Of a stretch of DNA of 64,000 nucleotides, positions 1 to 12,830 are shown one piece after another. The position numbers and the translations under genes were made by a program. The DNA is taken from the NCBI GenBank assembly GCA_034336665.1, contig CM067585.1, positions 1,301,001-1,365,000 of the forward strand. Direction: 5' to 3'. The DNA comes from Luscinia megarhynchos (taxonomy: Eukaryota > Chordata > Aves > Passeriformes > Turdidae). The first letter of the stretch is position 1, and each line of letters begins with the position of its first letter. The notes under the pieces are model-generated. The model worked only from the letters and a program-made list of their open reading frames with translations. It was not told the DNA's origin and ran no database searches.

Positions 1-1085
1 GAGGGCTCCGGGGCTGTCACACCTTGAGCTCTCCGGGGCTGTCACACCCTGAGCTCTCCGGGGCTGTCACACCCTGAGCACTGCGGGGCTGTCACACCCC
101 GAGCACTCCGGGGCTGTCACACCCTAGAGCTCTCCGGGGCTGTCACACCCTGAGCACTGCGGGGCTGTCACACCCCTGGCTCGGGGCTGTCACACCCTGA
201 GCGCTGCGGGGCTGTCACACCCTGAGCTCTCGGGGCTGTCACACCCCGAGCACTGCGGGGCTGTCACACCCTGAGCACTCGGGGCTGTCACACCCCGAGC
301 GCTCGGGGCTGTCACACCCCGAGCACTCGGGGCTGTCACACCCTGAGGGCTCCGGGGCTGTCACACCCTGAGAGCGCTCGCGGGGCTGTCACACCCCGAG
401 CACTCCGGGAGCTGTCACACCCTGAGCGCTCGGGGCTGTCACACCCGAACGCTCGGGGCTGTCACACCCCGAGCACTCCGGGGCTGTCACACACTGAGCA
501 CTGCGGGGCTGTCACACCCTGAGCTCTCCCGGGGCTGTCACACCCTGAGCTCTCCGGGCTGTCACACCCTGAGCTGCGGGGCTGTCACACACTGAGCACT
601 GCGGGGCTGTCACACCCTGAGCACTGCGGGGCTGTCACACCCCTGAGCACTGCAGGGCTGTCACACCCTGAGCTGCGGGGCTGTCACACCCTGAGCTCTC
701 GGGGCTGTCACACCCTGAGGCGCTCTTGAGGGCTGTCACACCCGAAGCGCTCGGGGCTGTCACACCCTGAGCATTCCGGGGCTGTCACACCCTGAGCGCT
801 CGGGGCTGTCACACTCCTGAGCAATTCCGGGCCTGTCACACCTTGGGCACTCCGGGTCTGTCACACCCTGAGCATTTTGGGGGCTGTCACACCCCGAGCT
901 CTCGGGCTGTCACACCCTGAGCACTGCGGGGCTGTCACACCTTGGGCACTCCGGGGCTGTCACACCCCGAGCGCTCCGGGGCTGTCACACTCTGAGCAAT
1001 TCGGGCCTGTCACACCTTGGGCACTCCGGGTCTGTCACACCCTGAGCATTTCGGGGGTTGTCACACCCCGAGCGCTCCGGGGCTG
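1..1085. repeat. Minisatellite, unit about 25 bp
   Basis: About forty degenerate copies of a unit built on GGGGCTGTCACACCCTGAGC, continuing off the left edge of the window. Variants differ in the GCACT/GCTCT/GCGCT segment. ORFs crossing it are artefacts. Confidence 0.9.
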
Positions 1086-1520
1086 TCCCTGCTCCCCTGG
1101 GGACAACGCCCAGGCCACCAACACCCGCCCCACCTGCAGGTCCCACAGCAAATCCAGCCCAAAGGGGCAAATCCCCCTGGACAAACCCGCTGAGGGAGGA
1201 TTTCCCCTCTAAGCAGGGACGTTTCTGCGGCCTCAGCCTAAAGAAGCTCCTGGAGTCACACGGGCGGCGCTCGGGGCCGCCGGCTCCCGCTGTAATGCCC
1301 TAATGGGATGGAGGCGAGGGCAGAAATAAACCCTAATCCCTGCGGGGATGGGAGGGGCGGAGGGGAGATGGGCCGGGATGTTCCGGGGCAGGTCCCGGGA
1401 CAGCAGAGCCCTGCGGGCAGGTGTGACCACCTGGGGACGGAGCAACGAAACCCCGGGAGGGTCAGACGCAGCCAAAATCCCCTCAGCATCGGCATGCGCC
1501 CTCTAACACAAATTTTGGGG
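1086..1520. other. Unique sequence, nothing recognised
   Basis: GC-rich single-copy DNA between two minisatellites. No exon, RNA gene or element was recognised on either strand. Confidence 0.5.
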
Positions 1521-1524
1521 TTGC

Positions 1525-2345
1525 TGGGGGTGGCAGGCACCCCAAACTGCACCTGGAGCCTGGGCAGGGACCCCAAACTGCACCTGGAGCGGGGGCAGGG
1601 ACCCCAAATTGCACCTGGAGCCTGGGCAGGGACCCCAAACTGCATCTGGAGTGTGGGCAGGGACCCCAAATTGTACCTGGAGTTATTGGGGGTGGCAGGG
1701 ACCCCAAATTGCACCTGGAGCCTGGGCAGGGACCCCAAACTGCACCTGGAGTTATTGGGGGTGGCAGGGACCCCAAACTGCACCTGGAGCCTGGGCAAGG
1801 ACCCCAAATTGTACCTGGAGCGTGAAGAGGGACCCCAAATTGCACCTGGAGTGTGGAGAGGGACCCCAAATTGTACCTGGAGTGTGGAGAGGGACCCCAA
1901 ATTGCACCTGGAGTTATTAGGGGTGGCAGGGACCCCAAATTGCACCTGGAGTCTGGGCAGGGACCCCAAATTGTACCTGGAGCGTGAAGAGGGACCCCAA
2001 ATTGCACCTGGAGTGTGAGCAGGGACCCCAAACTGCACCTGGAGTTGTTGGGGTGGCAGGGACCCCAAACTGCACCTGGAGTGTGGAGAGGGACCCCCAA
2101 ACTGCACCTGGAGCCTGGGCAGGGACCCCCAAATTGCACCTGGAGTGTGGAGAGGGACCCCAAACCGCACCTGGAGTTATTAGGGGTGGGCAGGGACCCC
2201 AAACTGTACCTGGAGCGTGAGCAGGGTCCCCAAATTGCACCTGGAGTGTGGAGAGGGACCCCAAATTGCACCTGGAGCTTGGGCAGGGACCCCAAATTGT
2301 ACCTGGAGTGTGGAGAGGGACCCCAAACTGCACCTGGAGCTGGGG
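1525..2345. repeat. Minisatellite, unit about 31 bp
   Basis: About twenty-five copies built on GACCCCAAATTGCACCTGGAG plus a variable joiner. Because 31 is not a multiple of three, translated ORFs cycle through three frames and show a 31-residue super-repeat, which explains the long ORFs on both strands here. Confidence 0.92.
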
Positions 2346-3190
2346 ACCACCACAGACACATCACAGCTTTGCCAAACACGTTCCCCCCGCCAGAGAAAAC
2401 AAACCAGGAATGCTCCAGGAATTCAGGACCTGGGAGGTGCCCAGGGATCTTGGGGATTCATTCAACCACCAGGATTTGCTTCTTCAGCTTCTGATTGTTG
2501 GTGGGTCATGAGCTCCTCTTTGGGGGGTTTGGAGCATTTAATGCTCTTGGCTTTTCTCTGTTTGGGGGGTTCCTCCTGCTCATTTAATTCAGCATTTTAT
2601 GGGATCTGTGCTGGGAATGCTGCAGCCTGGAACGAACCCTCCAAAAATCCACCAGCAAGTCCTCAGTGCTGCTGAACACGATGAAAAATGGAAGGGTTTA
2701 GCGAGATGAAACTGTAAAATCGGGTGAAATGGGCAGGAAAGAGCTGCCCCGGGTCAGAAGGGAACGGGAGCACCACCCAGGAAAATGAGCCAGGAGGGAA
2801 ATGCAGCGGGGCTGGGTCAAGCAGAGCCCGACAGGCACCGGCAGCCCCTGGAGCTGGGAACAGCAGATGGCAACGATTAAACACAGGATGAGATGCGGAG
2901 AGCCAGGAGCTCTCTGGGAGGTTTGTCCCGGCGGGTCCCTCTGCAGGGAAGAGGCTGAGCCGGGTGGGAAGGGCTGGTCACTGCCCAGGGACAGTCCAGC
3001 CCCAGGGAGATGGAAGGAGGGGGGTAAATATTGTCCTGATCCCCCCGGGAAAGGGGGAAAAGGCTGCAGGGGCGTGGCTGCTGCAGGAACATCGAAGGAG
3101 GTGCAGGAGGACTTTTGGAGCAGGTTTGGATGCACAGGAGGAAGAGCCTGGGGAGGATGGAAGCAGCTTCCAGGCACCTCCAACCCTGTC
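2346..3190. other. Unique sequence, nothing recognised
   Basis: Single-copy DNA without convincing coding potential. ORFs on both strands have no recognisable domain. Confidence 0.5.
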
Positions 3191-3194
3191 CTGC

Positions 3195-3560
3195 CTCTTT
3201 ATCCCCAAATCCCCAGGACTCCAGGTGGGCCAGGCAGGAATTTGGGCCAGCTTGGATCGTGCTGGATCCCTGATCCCCAAATCCCCAGGACTCCAGATAG
3301 CCCCAGGCAGGAATTTGGGCCAGCTTGGATCGTGCTGGATCCCCGATCCCCAAATCCCCAGGACTCCAGGCAGGAATTTGGGCCAGCTTGGATCGTGCTG
3401 GATCCCTGATCCCCAAATCCCCAGAACTCCAGGTGGGGCCAGGCAGGAATTTGGGCCAGTTTGGATCGTGCTGGATCCCTGATCCCCAAATCCCCAGGAC
3501 TCCAGGCGGGGCCAGGCAGGAATTTGGGCCAGCTTGGATCGTGCTGGGCACCTTTGGAGT
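3195..3560. repeat. Tandem repeat, unit about 63-75 bp
   Basis: Five copies of a unit containing CAGGAATTTGGGCCAGCTTG, GATCGTGCTGGATCC and CCCCAAATCCCCAG. Copies differ by small insertions next to the GACTCCAG segment. Confidence 0.88.
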
Positions 3561-4184
3561 GATGGTCTGGAGTGAAGCAGTGCAGGGATCCAAGTGAAGC
3601 TGCATCCTGCTTGGAGCACCAGCAAGGTCCCCCACTGGTTTTTTTTCCCATTTTCCTCTGGAAATTCCCAAAGGAATTGAGGAATTGTTCCAGGGGGATT
3701 TCTGAGCACAGGTGACACCGGCAGCTCCCCAGAGCTCTGAGAAGCTCCAGCAGGTCCCAGATGCAGGGTTGGCTTTTCCCTGTGATTCCCTTCCCAAAGG
3801 CTCTGGACAAGGGGCTCCCACCCCCTGCTGTCCATGGAGCAGTGGATTCCCCTCCTTGGAGTTCCCATCCCCCTGAGCCCCTCCCTCGAGCTCTGACCTT
3901 CCTCCTGCTCCTGCACACTCACCCTCACATCCAGACCACCTTCCCCCCTCTCCACCACTGCTGCTTGTGCTTGGGTTGTCTCACCCACGGATTTGGGGAG
4001 TGCTGAAGTGTCTCTTTGTCCCCTCCATCACCCTCACATCCCTTTTCTCTGTTCCCTGCCTGGTCCCCAGTGCTGCCCTGCAGCTTTAGGCTCAGTCCCA
4101 CCCAAATCCTGAATTATTCCATCCAGACTTTTCCCAGGGATCCTTTTAAAGGATCAGCTTTCATCCTCTGCTTCCTTTTGGCAC
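3561..4184. other. Unique sequence, nothing recognised
   Basis: Single-copy DNA with no supported exon. Short ORFs only. Confidence 0.5.
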
Positions 4185-4350
4185 AATTTGGGGTCTCACT
4201 GCCCAGAGCAGCTGTGGCTGCCCCTGATCCCTAGCAGTGCCCAAGGCCAGGCTGGACACTGGGAGCAGCTGGGGCAGTGGGAGTGTCCCTGCCAGGGCAG
4301 GGGTGGCACTGGATGGGATTTAAAATCCTTTCCAATCAGGGATTCTATGA
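4185..4350 (+). mobile_element. CR1 LINE 3'-end fragment
   Basis: Contains CAGAGCAGCTGTGGCTGCCC, GTGCCCAAGGCCAGGCTGGA and the terminal ATTCTATGAT typical of CR1 3' ends. The same motifs occur at 19755, 28260, 43105, 51215 and 61535. Confidence 0.85.
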
Positions 4351-7300
4351 TTTATTTTTTTAGGGATTTTTTTTCCAGCTGTAAGACTTGGAATTTTTTT
4401 TGGCACACAAAACCTGAGCTGTGTCCCAGCTAACACCAGCCTAGGCAGAGCACAAACCCTTCCCTTCAGGGGCTCAGCTGGGCTTGGGGGACTCTGGGAC
4501 CTGAATTCCTGTTCCAGGCAAGGAGAAGGAAGGGCTCTGAAATGGGACACTGGTAATCTCCATCCCCTGTAATTCCCAGCTTCCAGCAGGGAGATGTGCA
4601 GGGGAGGTGGGGTTTGCTGCTGCATCCACGGAACGGAGCTGCTCTGGCATTTCTGTCACTCAGGGGATGATGGCAGAGTTCAGCTGTCCTCAGTATCCCA
4701 CAAATACCAGGAAAAATCCTAAAACCCAACCCGAATCTGTCCAGAAGGGATTTCAGGCTGTTTGTATAAACTGTCCTTTTGGTTATTAACACTGGGAACA
4801 CAGAGCAGAGCCAGTCCTGCTCCAGGGTGGGAATGAATCCAGCTCTTGTGCTCCTGACATCCCAACCCTGAGCTTCCCAGAGCAAACCCAAATCCAGACC
4901 TGGGGGTGCTCACACCACGTCCCACATCAGGGCTTGGCATCCCCCCAGGGCAGAGAAAATCCCCTCTGGGTGCTGGATTGGGCCAGGGAAAAGCTCTCCA
5001 GAGGACTCAGCAGTTTAATCCTGGCACAGCCCTGCTGAGCTCAGCATCTCCTACGAGTCCACACTGGGATAAAATCGAGGCATTTTTCCTCTGGGAGCAG
5101 TGTTGAAGGCAGCAGGCAAACCTGGGTGTGTGATTCCCTCTGGGCCACCTGGATTCCAGCCCTGAGTTGCTCTAATTAGCAAACAGAGCACCAAAGGCTC
5201 AGTGAGGATGTGGCTGACTCTGCAGGGCTCCATCCTGCACCCCAAACCTCCAGGAGAACCTGGAGAGCCCCAGCCGAGCTGCCCAGGGAGGGAATGGCCA
5301 AACCCCAGCGGCTCTTCCCCCTCCCCTGGGGCTCCCAGCCCAGCACACATCCCTGCTCCCCACCCCTGCTCTCCCCTGGGGATGTTTCCATCGCTGTGTG
5401 CTCACAGCAAGGATTCCTGGTTTTCCCATCACACACAGCAGGGTTTCTGGGGCTGGCAGGGGAGAGGTCCCTCTCCGGGGGCACTCGGGGCTCTGGGGGT
5501 GCTGCTGCTGGCAGAGGCATCCCTGGGGGAGGGGGCAGCTCCCGGCCAGGCTCTGGCCCCTGTGCTGGGTGAAGCACGGGGCGCTGGGAGCAGCTCAGGG
5601 CTGTGAAAAGCCCCAGAAAGCTCCAGCAGCGCTCCAGCCACGGCCGTTCCCTGTGGGAACACGGCACAGCCCAAGGGCTGGCAGCGCCTCTGTGCCAGGG
5701 GCCAGGGCACAGCTCCAGGACCCAGCACTGCCTTGGGTGCGATGGGACCATTCCTGCAGCAGCAGCTCCCTGCCAGGAGGGGTTCCAGAGGGAAGGATGG
5801 ATCCCAGCCCACCCCAGGGGGGAACGGAGCTGCTCCAGCACTCCCAGCCAGCCTGTGACCTATTCCAGAGCTATTCCTGTTCCATCCCCCACCCCCACCA
5901 GCTAATTCCCTTCTATTAACTGATTAGAGGTAATCAGCTGGAGTGGTGGGAGGAGCTCAGGAATTCCTCCTGGGGAGTCTGGCTGCCCATCAGGGCCCCA
6001 CAGAGGGGCTGGGTGAGCCTCCCTTCCCCACAGCCCTCAGCCCAGCAGCTGCACCTGGTCCTTTTTGAGGCCGGGGGGAAGCACAGGGACCCCCTTGGCA
6101 GGAGGGGGATGGAGCCACCCCCAGCCCCACAGCACCCGGGGATGACCCAGCAGCTCCCATCTGGAGCTCCACGTCTCCGTGGGGAAGGAAAGGATCTAAT
6201 GAGGATAATCAGGGTGATTGAGCCCTGGGTAATGGAGCTCCCAGCAGAACCCTCATTCCCTGCTCTGACACACCACAAACTGCAATTTTGCATAATAAAA
6301 CCAGGTAACTTTGCATAATAAACGTGTCACCCACATCCACGGCAGTTCCATTCCTCACCTGCTTCAGGCTCTCTCTTCCCCAAATGGTTTTCACCTTCTG
6401 CTCCAGCCTGAGCAGCCAAGTGGAGCTGGCAGGCACGATGTGGAGATGGGGACAGGGACGCCCTGTTTGGGGACAGGGACACCCTGTTTGGGGACACTCT
6501 CCTCTCCTGGCTGTGGAGCCGTGGAAGGCACAGGGCCTGGTGCCAGGGGAAGTCCCAGGGAGCTGTGACCAGGGCTGTGGCTGTCCCAGGGTGCCAGCTG
6601 GGTGCCACCAACACACCCCAGGCTGTGCCACGCTGGGTGACACCAGAGTTCATGCACCATCTCCTCCATCAGCCTCTGGTGGCACCTGGAGAGGAGCCTG
6701 GTCCAGGAGGAGGCTCCCAGCCCTGCCAGGGCACCAGGACGAGTGCAGGAACCCAGAATTCCCGGGAGCAGAGGCAGCTGAGCCTTCCCTGGATGCTCTG
6801 TGTGCTTCCCCCAGCCCCTGGGGGAATCCTCTCCTTCCCACTGCAGCCCAGCCCAGGGGGGAGGTGGAAAACTTCCAGGGCACCCAGAATTGAGGCAGCA
6901 ACCCCCACTTGGCACAGAGGTGATCCAGATGTTCCCTGCCATCCCTGCCCCTGTCAGGATTCTCCAGCTGCCACCAGCACCCTGTGGCACAACTCCCAGC
7001 TGGCAGGGAGGGGAGCAGAGGCCAAGGAGGGAAGGGATCCGTGCAGGAGCTCCGGGATCAGAGGCACGGCTGGAAATCCGTGATGGAGCAGAGCAGGATC
7101 CAAGGCCCCAGGGCTGAGCCAGGAGCTGGAATTGCTGTTCCAGGAGCCACGGGCAGAGCAGGGCCATGGTCCCCATCCTGCTCGTGCTGCCAGGGTCTGC
7201 AGCACCCAGCCAGAGCTCCTCCAGCTGCCCCAGGAGCTGAACCCCAGGATCCCCTCCTACAGCCAGAGCACCCCCACTCTGCCTCCCAGCATCCCAGTCC

Positions 7301-7600
7301 CAGGAAAATGCTGGGATTCCCTCAAAGAAGTGAGAATCTGCCTCTGCCACCACCTTTCCTGCTTTTTGGGGAAGGTGGTGCTGAGCGGGGGGGGGCTGGG
7401 GACAGGGGGACAGTGCCAGGGCTGTGCCCGTTTGTGGCAGCAAGGGCTGAGGTGTCCCTTGGTGGGCACCCCAAGGTCACGGGCTGGGAGCATTTGGGGT
7501 GAGCGTGGGACATCCTGCCTCTGCCACCTCCTCGGCGGCACTGCCACCCAGCCAGGGCCAGCAGCCAGCTCCGGGCACCCAGGGGACCCGATCCAAGCAT
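4351..7600. other. Long unique stretch without a gene
   Basis: GC-rich single-copy DNA. Long ORFs on both strands have proline/serine/glycine-rich compositional translations and no recognisable domain. It holds a paired TTTGCATAATAAA motif near 6290 and 6311, and AT-rich homeodomain-like patches near 5915-5935 and 6190-6240. Confidence 0.5.
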
Positions 7601-9080
7601 CTGCAGGGGCGATCTGCCAGAACGATGCCCCGGAGGCAGGGAGGAGGGGCTGGCCCGGGGGAAGCCCTTTCCTCGCGGGAGGAAGCGCCACGGGAGCGCG
7701 TCCCCCGCGCGGGGTGCTCAGCCCGGGGGGTCTCTCCGTGCCTGGGGACCCCCGCGGCTCCCCGGGCCCAAACCGCCTGGGAAGCTCCACTCCGGGAGGG
7801 CTGGGGATGGAAGTGTGGTGGTAGCTGAGGGGAGGACGGGGCAGGGGTGGCCCAGGGCAGGCAGGGGGTGGGCGCCAGGGTGGGACAGGGGTGCTCTGAA
7901 GTGCCCGCCCCGAGACGGACAAGCCCTGGCGGTGCCTCAGCGCTGCTCCAAATCCTGCCCGGAGGCCCCTGGCCCGGTGGGCACGGACACCCCAAGCCCT
8001 TGAGACACCCCAGCGCGGCCGCTGCAAACTTCCATCCCCCCAAAACCCATCTGCCCCCCACCACCCCCTGCCCCCCGGGGGGGGATGCACAGGGTGGGCA
8101 CCTCCTTCCCGGGGTGGGCACCTGGTCCCTCGCCCCGGTGAGCCCGGGGCACCCTCGCGCTGGCCCAGGGCCTCGGTGCCACACGTCACCTGCGCCCGGC
8201 AGCCGCCAGCCGCTCACCTGGCGCCGCCGGCGGCGATCCGGGGCCGAGGCCGGTGGCGACCGTGACACCGGCGGTGATGGGGATGCCGGTGCCGATGCCG
8301 GAGCCGGGGGTGATGCTGCTGCCGGTGCCGGTGTTGATACCGGTGCCGATGGTGGTGCCGGTGCCGGGGGTGATGGGGATGTCGGTGCCGGTGCCGATGG
8401 TGGTACCGGTGCGTTGAGGTACCGCTGCCGATGGTGGTGCCGGTGCCGGTGCCGATGCCGGTGCTGATCCCGCCGGTGCCGGAGCCGGGGGTGATGCTGC
8501 TGTCGGTGCCGGTGCCGATGGTGGTGCCGGTGTTGATGCCGGTGCCAGGGGTAATGCCGGTGCCGGTGCCGGTGCCCGTGCCAGCCCGGCTGCCGGCCGA
8601 AGGATGCTCCACGCTCGGCAGCAGCCGCGGGGACGCCTCCGGCTCCAGGCGGCCCTGGGGCACCCGGGGCCGAGCCGCCGCCGCCGCCGCCCGCCCAGCG
8701 CCGCCGCTCCCGCCCGGCCCGGCCCCCGCTCGGCGCGGGGGGGACCCAGCGCCGGCCCCGCCCGCCGCCCCCTCCCCCCGCCGCCGGGGCCGCCCCTCGC
8801 CCCCCCGGGCTGTGTGTCCCCGCGTCCCCCCGCGCCAGCGCGGTGACATCCCCCGCGTCCCGTCTCCCCCCAGGCTCCGCGTGATTCTGCCCCGCTGGGG
8901 ACCCCCCAGCCCGGGCGGGGGGCTCGCAGCCCGCCGTGGCCGCCAGCCCTGCTCGGGGATTTTTTTGGGTATTTTTCCCTCCGATTTCCTCTGGATTGGG
9001 ATCCTCGGCTGCACAGCCCCCGCCCCTCCTGCTCGCCCAGCAGGACAATTTGACCCCAACCCACACAGCTCCATTTAGTG
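7600..9080. promoter_or_regulatory. Orphan CpG island
   Basis: A long run of dense CpG, strongest at 8600-8900 with GCCGCC runs, not associated with any recognised exon. It could be the promoter or first exon of a non-coding or unrecognised transcript, or GC-biased microchromosome DNA. The 536-residue minus ORF and others across it look compositional. Confidence 0.45.
8240..8590. repeat. GCCGGTGCCGATGGTG-type minisatellite
   Basis: Degenerate short repeats of GCCGGTGCCG, GATGGTGCC and GGGGGTGATG inside the CpG island. Translations give Gly/Thr or Pro/Ala-rich repeats in every frame. Confidence 0.85.
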
Positions 9081-9600
9081 CAGCCAAAAATCAATGTCAA
9101 GCTCCGAATCTTTGGGGGAAAAAAAGAATTACAAAATCCGTGTCTGCACCCGCGTGGCATGCGGTGGTGGGGGAGGGGGCGGGGGGCTGGGAGACCCTGG
9201 ATGCGGCTGCAAATGCAGCGGATCACGGCACGGCCCCGCGCTGTGCCCTGCTCGGGGCCGGCCCCGCCGGGAGGGCGCTGGGCACAGCCTGGGCGCGGAG
9301 CAGATGCCACCAGCTGCTCCTGGCCTGACAGCGGTGTCACCTTGAGGGGGACACACGGCCAGCGCCGAGGGTGTGAGATGGGGGTTCTCACCCCAGCCCT
9401 GCGCTGGGGAGCGGGAATTTAAACCGACTGGAATTGCCACAGGAGCAGCAGCAGCCACCTCCCATCGGCATCCCTGCGACTGGAAACCGCGTGGGCTTGG
9501 TGGGCTCTAAAATGTCCCGCCTGGCCCTGCAGGTGGCTGAGCCCAGGGCTGGGGGAGCGGGCTGGGCTTTGGGAGGGTCCCCGCTCCCCATCCCTGCACG
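9081..9600. other. Unique sequence, nothing recognised
   Basis: Single-copy DNA between the CpG island and a tandem array. No exon recognised. Confidence 0.45.
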
Positions 9601-9609
9601 GCAGGAGCG

Positions 9610-10070
9610 GGGCTGGGGGCACGATCCCAAATTTCGGGCTCTGGCCAAAATCCTCTCCCTGCTGCTGAAGGGGCGATGCTCTGGGGCTGGGGACACGAGC
9701 CCAAATTTCGGGACTCTGGCCAAAATCCTCTCCCTGCTGATGATGGGGCGATGCTCTGGGGCTGGGGACACGATCCCAAATTTCGGGCTCGGGCCAAAAT
9801 CCTCTCCCTGCTGCTGAAGGGGCGATGCTCAGCGCCTTGCTGGGGCGAGATTCCCAAATTTCGGGCTCTGGCCAAAATCCTCTCCCTGCTGCTGATGGGA
9901 GATGCTCAGCACCTTGCTGGGGGTGTGATCCCAAATTTCGGGCTCTGGCCAAAATCCTCTCCCTGCTGCTGATGGGGCGATGCTCAGCACCTGGGGCTGG
10001 GGGCACGATCCCAAATTTCGGGCTCTGGGCCAAAATCCTCTCCCTGCTGCTGATGGGCGATGCTCAGCAC
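9610..10070. repeat. Tandem repeat, unit about 74 bp, six copies
   Basis: Each copy carries GATCCCAAATTTCGGGCTCT, GCCAAAATCCTCTCCCTGCT and GGGGCGATGCTC. Copies differ mainly in the GC-rich joiner. Confidence 0.9.
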
Positions 10071-12830
10071 GCGGAGCGAGGTGCCCGTGGGGACACCCCG
10101 GCGCTGCTTTCCCCGGCTGCGCCAGGGGACAGGACACGGCCGGTGCCCGAGCCCCGCACCCCCGCACCCCAGAGGCTCGGGGGGCTGCACCGTCCCCGCA
10201 GCCAGGGCAGGGACACGGCGCCCTGCTCGCTCACGCGTGTGACGGGCGAGCGGCCGGCGGGGAGCGCAGCCTGAGCCAGCCGCTATTTTTAGCTGCTCAC
10301 GCTCCGCTTTCTCCTTGACTGTCTCCCCTCGCCAGAGCAGTCTCGGGCCGAGCAGCGGCGGTGTTTATCCTGCCTGGCACCCGATGGGATGTGACACTGC
10401 TGTCGCGGGCCGAGGGGGCGGCTGGGAGCGAGGGAGGGGACGCTGCGGGCTTGGGAAGGGACGGCAGGAAACCCGCTGAGGTTCGGAGCACCTTGGAGAG
10501 TTCTCCCGTTCTGCAGCTCCCGAGCGGCCCCGAGAGGCTCTGCCCTGGGACGGCTGAAGGGCAGCCACAGAACACCCCCATTTCCCATTTCCCACAGCCC
10601 CGTTTCCTCCAAGGCTGAGCGATTCCCGGTGTGATCCTTTGGGATGGCTGAGCTGGGGAAACTGAGGCACACCAGAGGTGTGCGAGTCCCTCCCATGCTG
10701 GCAGTGTGGTGCTGACACGGAATAACCTCTCCCAGCCAGCCTGCATCCATGGTGTGCTGAGCATCAGCAGCCCAGAGCCCCCAAACTCCCAGGTACAAAC
10801 CCCACAGGTTCAGGACAGCAGCTGGGAAGGGAAAAATCATCCCAAAATTATTCCCTGCTCAGGCAGCTCGCACCGGGAGCTGGCCCAGGGCAGGGCCGTG
10901 GTGCCTGGGGCTGCACCAGGGTGGGGACAAAGGCTGCTCTGCTCCTCCTCTGCTCTTTCAGCTGCTGCCCTGGGGCTTTGCAGACCTTGGGATCCCCTTT
11001 CCAGGATGCTCCCAGCAGGATGAGCTTCCCTGCTGATGGGGGGGCTAAAATAAATCGTGTGTGCCCTCCCGAGCTTGGGGAGAGTCCCTGGTTGATCCAT
11101 CGGGGATGAGAAGCCAGCAAGGATGGGCTCAGACTGCTCTAAATCCTATTTTCCCCTAGAAACCCAGAGTCCAGAACTGGGAGAAAATGGGTCTGGAGGA
11201 GTCTGTTCTCCTGCTGCTGCTGCTGTGCAGCTGCTTTATCCCCGCGGGCAGGAGGGTCAATAAACCCCTCGGGCTGCTCAGCTGCCGGTGTGGAGGCAGC
11301 AGGGAGGGAGCAGAGCTGCTCTGCACTGCCCAGCCCAGCGCTGCGGGCTCTTATCTGGGCTAAAAGTCACTGCTGGGGGACAGCAGCCCTCTGCTGCTCC
11401 TGTTTTAGGCGCACCTTCCCGATTTCCAGCCCCGCTGGGACACAGGTGACGCGCAGGGAAGGTTATTCCTGAGCCCAGCGGCAGCCCCCCGGTGAAGGAG
11501 CTATTTCGGGACACGGGTCACAGGGTTTGGGGACCTGCAGGCTGCTCCCTGGCTGGGGCTGGGAGTTTCCAGGAGCTCCAGCAGGCCTGGAGTGATGGAG
11601 GTGGCTCCTGAGGGATGGATCCGCAGGGAGCGCGCCCTGCCCTCAGGGAAAACCTCCCTGCCCGCGAGATCTCGGGGGCCAAAGGCAGCCAGAGCATTTG
11701 CTCGCTTGGAGGATTTCAAAGCAAAATGCCAGCAAAGAGCTCGCAGGGAGAAGATTTGTCAGCAGGCTGGAGTGTCACGCTGAGCCGAGAGTCGGGACGT
11801 GTCAGCTCTGCAGCAGCGCCCGTCCCCGGCGCCCCCCGCGCTCCGGGGCGCGGCCATCCGCATCCCGGCGCGCTGCTCCGCCCTGCCCTTCGCAGGGCGC
11901 GAGGATTCCGCAGCTCCACCTGCCCCCAGGACATCGGCGAGCTTTTGGAGATCTTCCCCCCGCGGCATCCTGCCGCTCTGGGGGGCAGCTCACAAGCGGC
12001 TTTTGCTGCTCCTGTTCCCGAATTCAAGCCAGGGCAGCTGGAGTATCTGCAGTGAGTCGCACGGGTCTTTGCAACTCGTCTGCAGCCTCGCTGTCCCCGG
12101 CAGAATGGAAAATTTCAACCAAAAGAATGATTTGTTGCTGTTCCTGACCCAAAGGTGAGGTGGATCCTGCAGCCAGATGCAATCCCAGCCTGAGGCTCAT
12201 CCTGCTGCCATTTCATCACAGGAGCTGGGGGAAAAAAAGGGCACTGAATGACTCAAAGTGCCTCTCTCCGGGCTCAGCCACCAAAATATTCATCCCCTGC
12301 CCCAGTGGACCAGCAGAAGGCACAAATTATTTCTGGGAATTAGTTCAGGAAACCACCTTGCCTGTGCATTGGCTCTGCTGTTGGCTGAAATCCCACATTT
12401 CTGGGCAGCAGCCTGGGTTGCACAGGCAGGAGTGAGCCCAGGCAAGGTCAGGACAGCTCAGAGCAGCACAGGAGGACTTGGGAAGAGCTGGGATGGCGTG
12501 GAAAGAGCTGCGATGTGGCAGGATTTGCCCAGTCCTTGCTTTAAGGGGCAGAGCAGGGCGGTGAGGGGAGCCTTGGCAGGAAAGGTGTGCTGGAGTTAAC
12601 CGAGCAGAAAGGCAGCATCCCCAAAAAAATGCGTTCATGGGCAGAAAAAGAAGCGCTCAAATCTATTCTTCATGCTCCAGTAACTCCCAGCTGCCTGGAT
12701 GGGGATGTGGAGCCTCACAAGCACCTCCCAGCTCGGGGCAGAGCCCCGTCCCTCCTGCCTGCACACAGAGGGGGACACCCGCCCCAGAACTCGGGGATTT
12801 CACCAAACCCACCCGACTCCAAGCCCCGAG
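10071..12830. other. Unique GC-rich stretch, no gene recognised
   Basis: Contains CpG-rich patches at about 10080-10460 and 11790-11960, and a perfect MEF2-type site at 10283. ORFs on both strands are compositional. Confidence 0.5.
10283..10292. promoter_or_regulatory. Candidate MEF2 site CTATTTTTAG
   Basis: Perfect match to the YTAWWWWTAR consensus, in a CpG-rich stretch beside AGCTGCTCAC. Function is inferred from the motif alone. Confidence 0.35.

Noticed and set aside
1..2345. CRISPR-like regular repeats
   Set aside because: Units are head-to-tail without unique spacers in a vertebrate genome: these are minisatellites.
3150..3200. Minus-strand GGAWKLL, superficially like the FABP start region (GTWKL)
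   Set aside because: Flanking residues do not fit FABP, there is no start codon in place, and no later FABP exons were seen.
7477..9391. 536- and 401-codon minus-strand ORFs, Pro/Ala/Gly/His-rich
   Set aside because: GC-rich CpG island plus minisatellite. No recognisable domain and no splice or start context.
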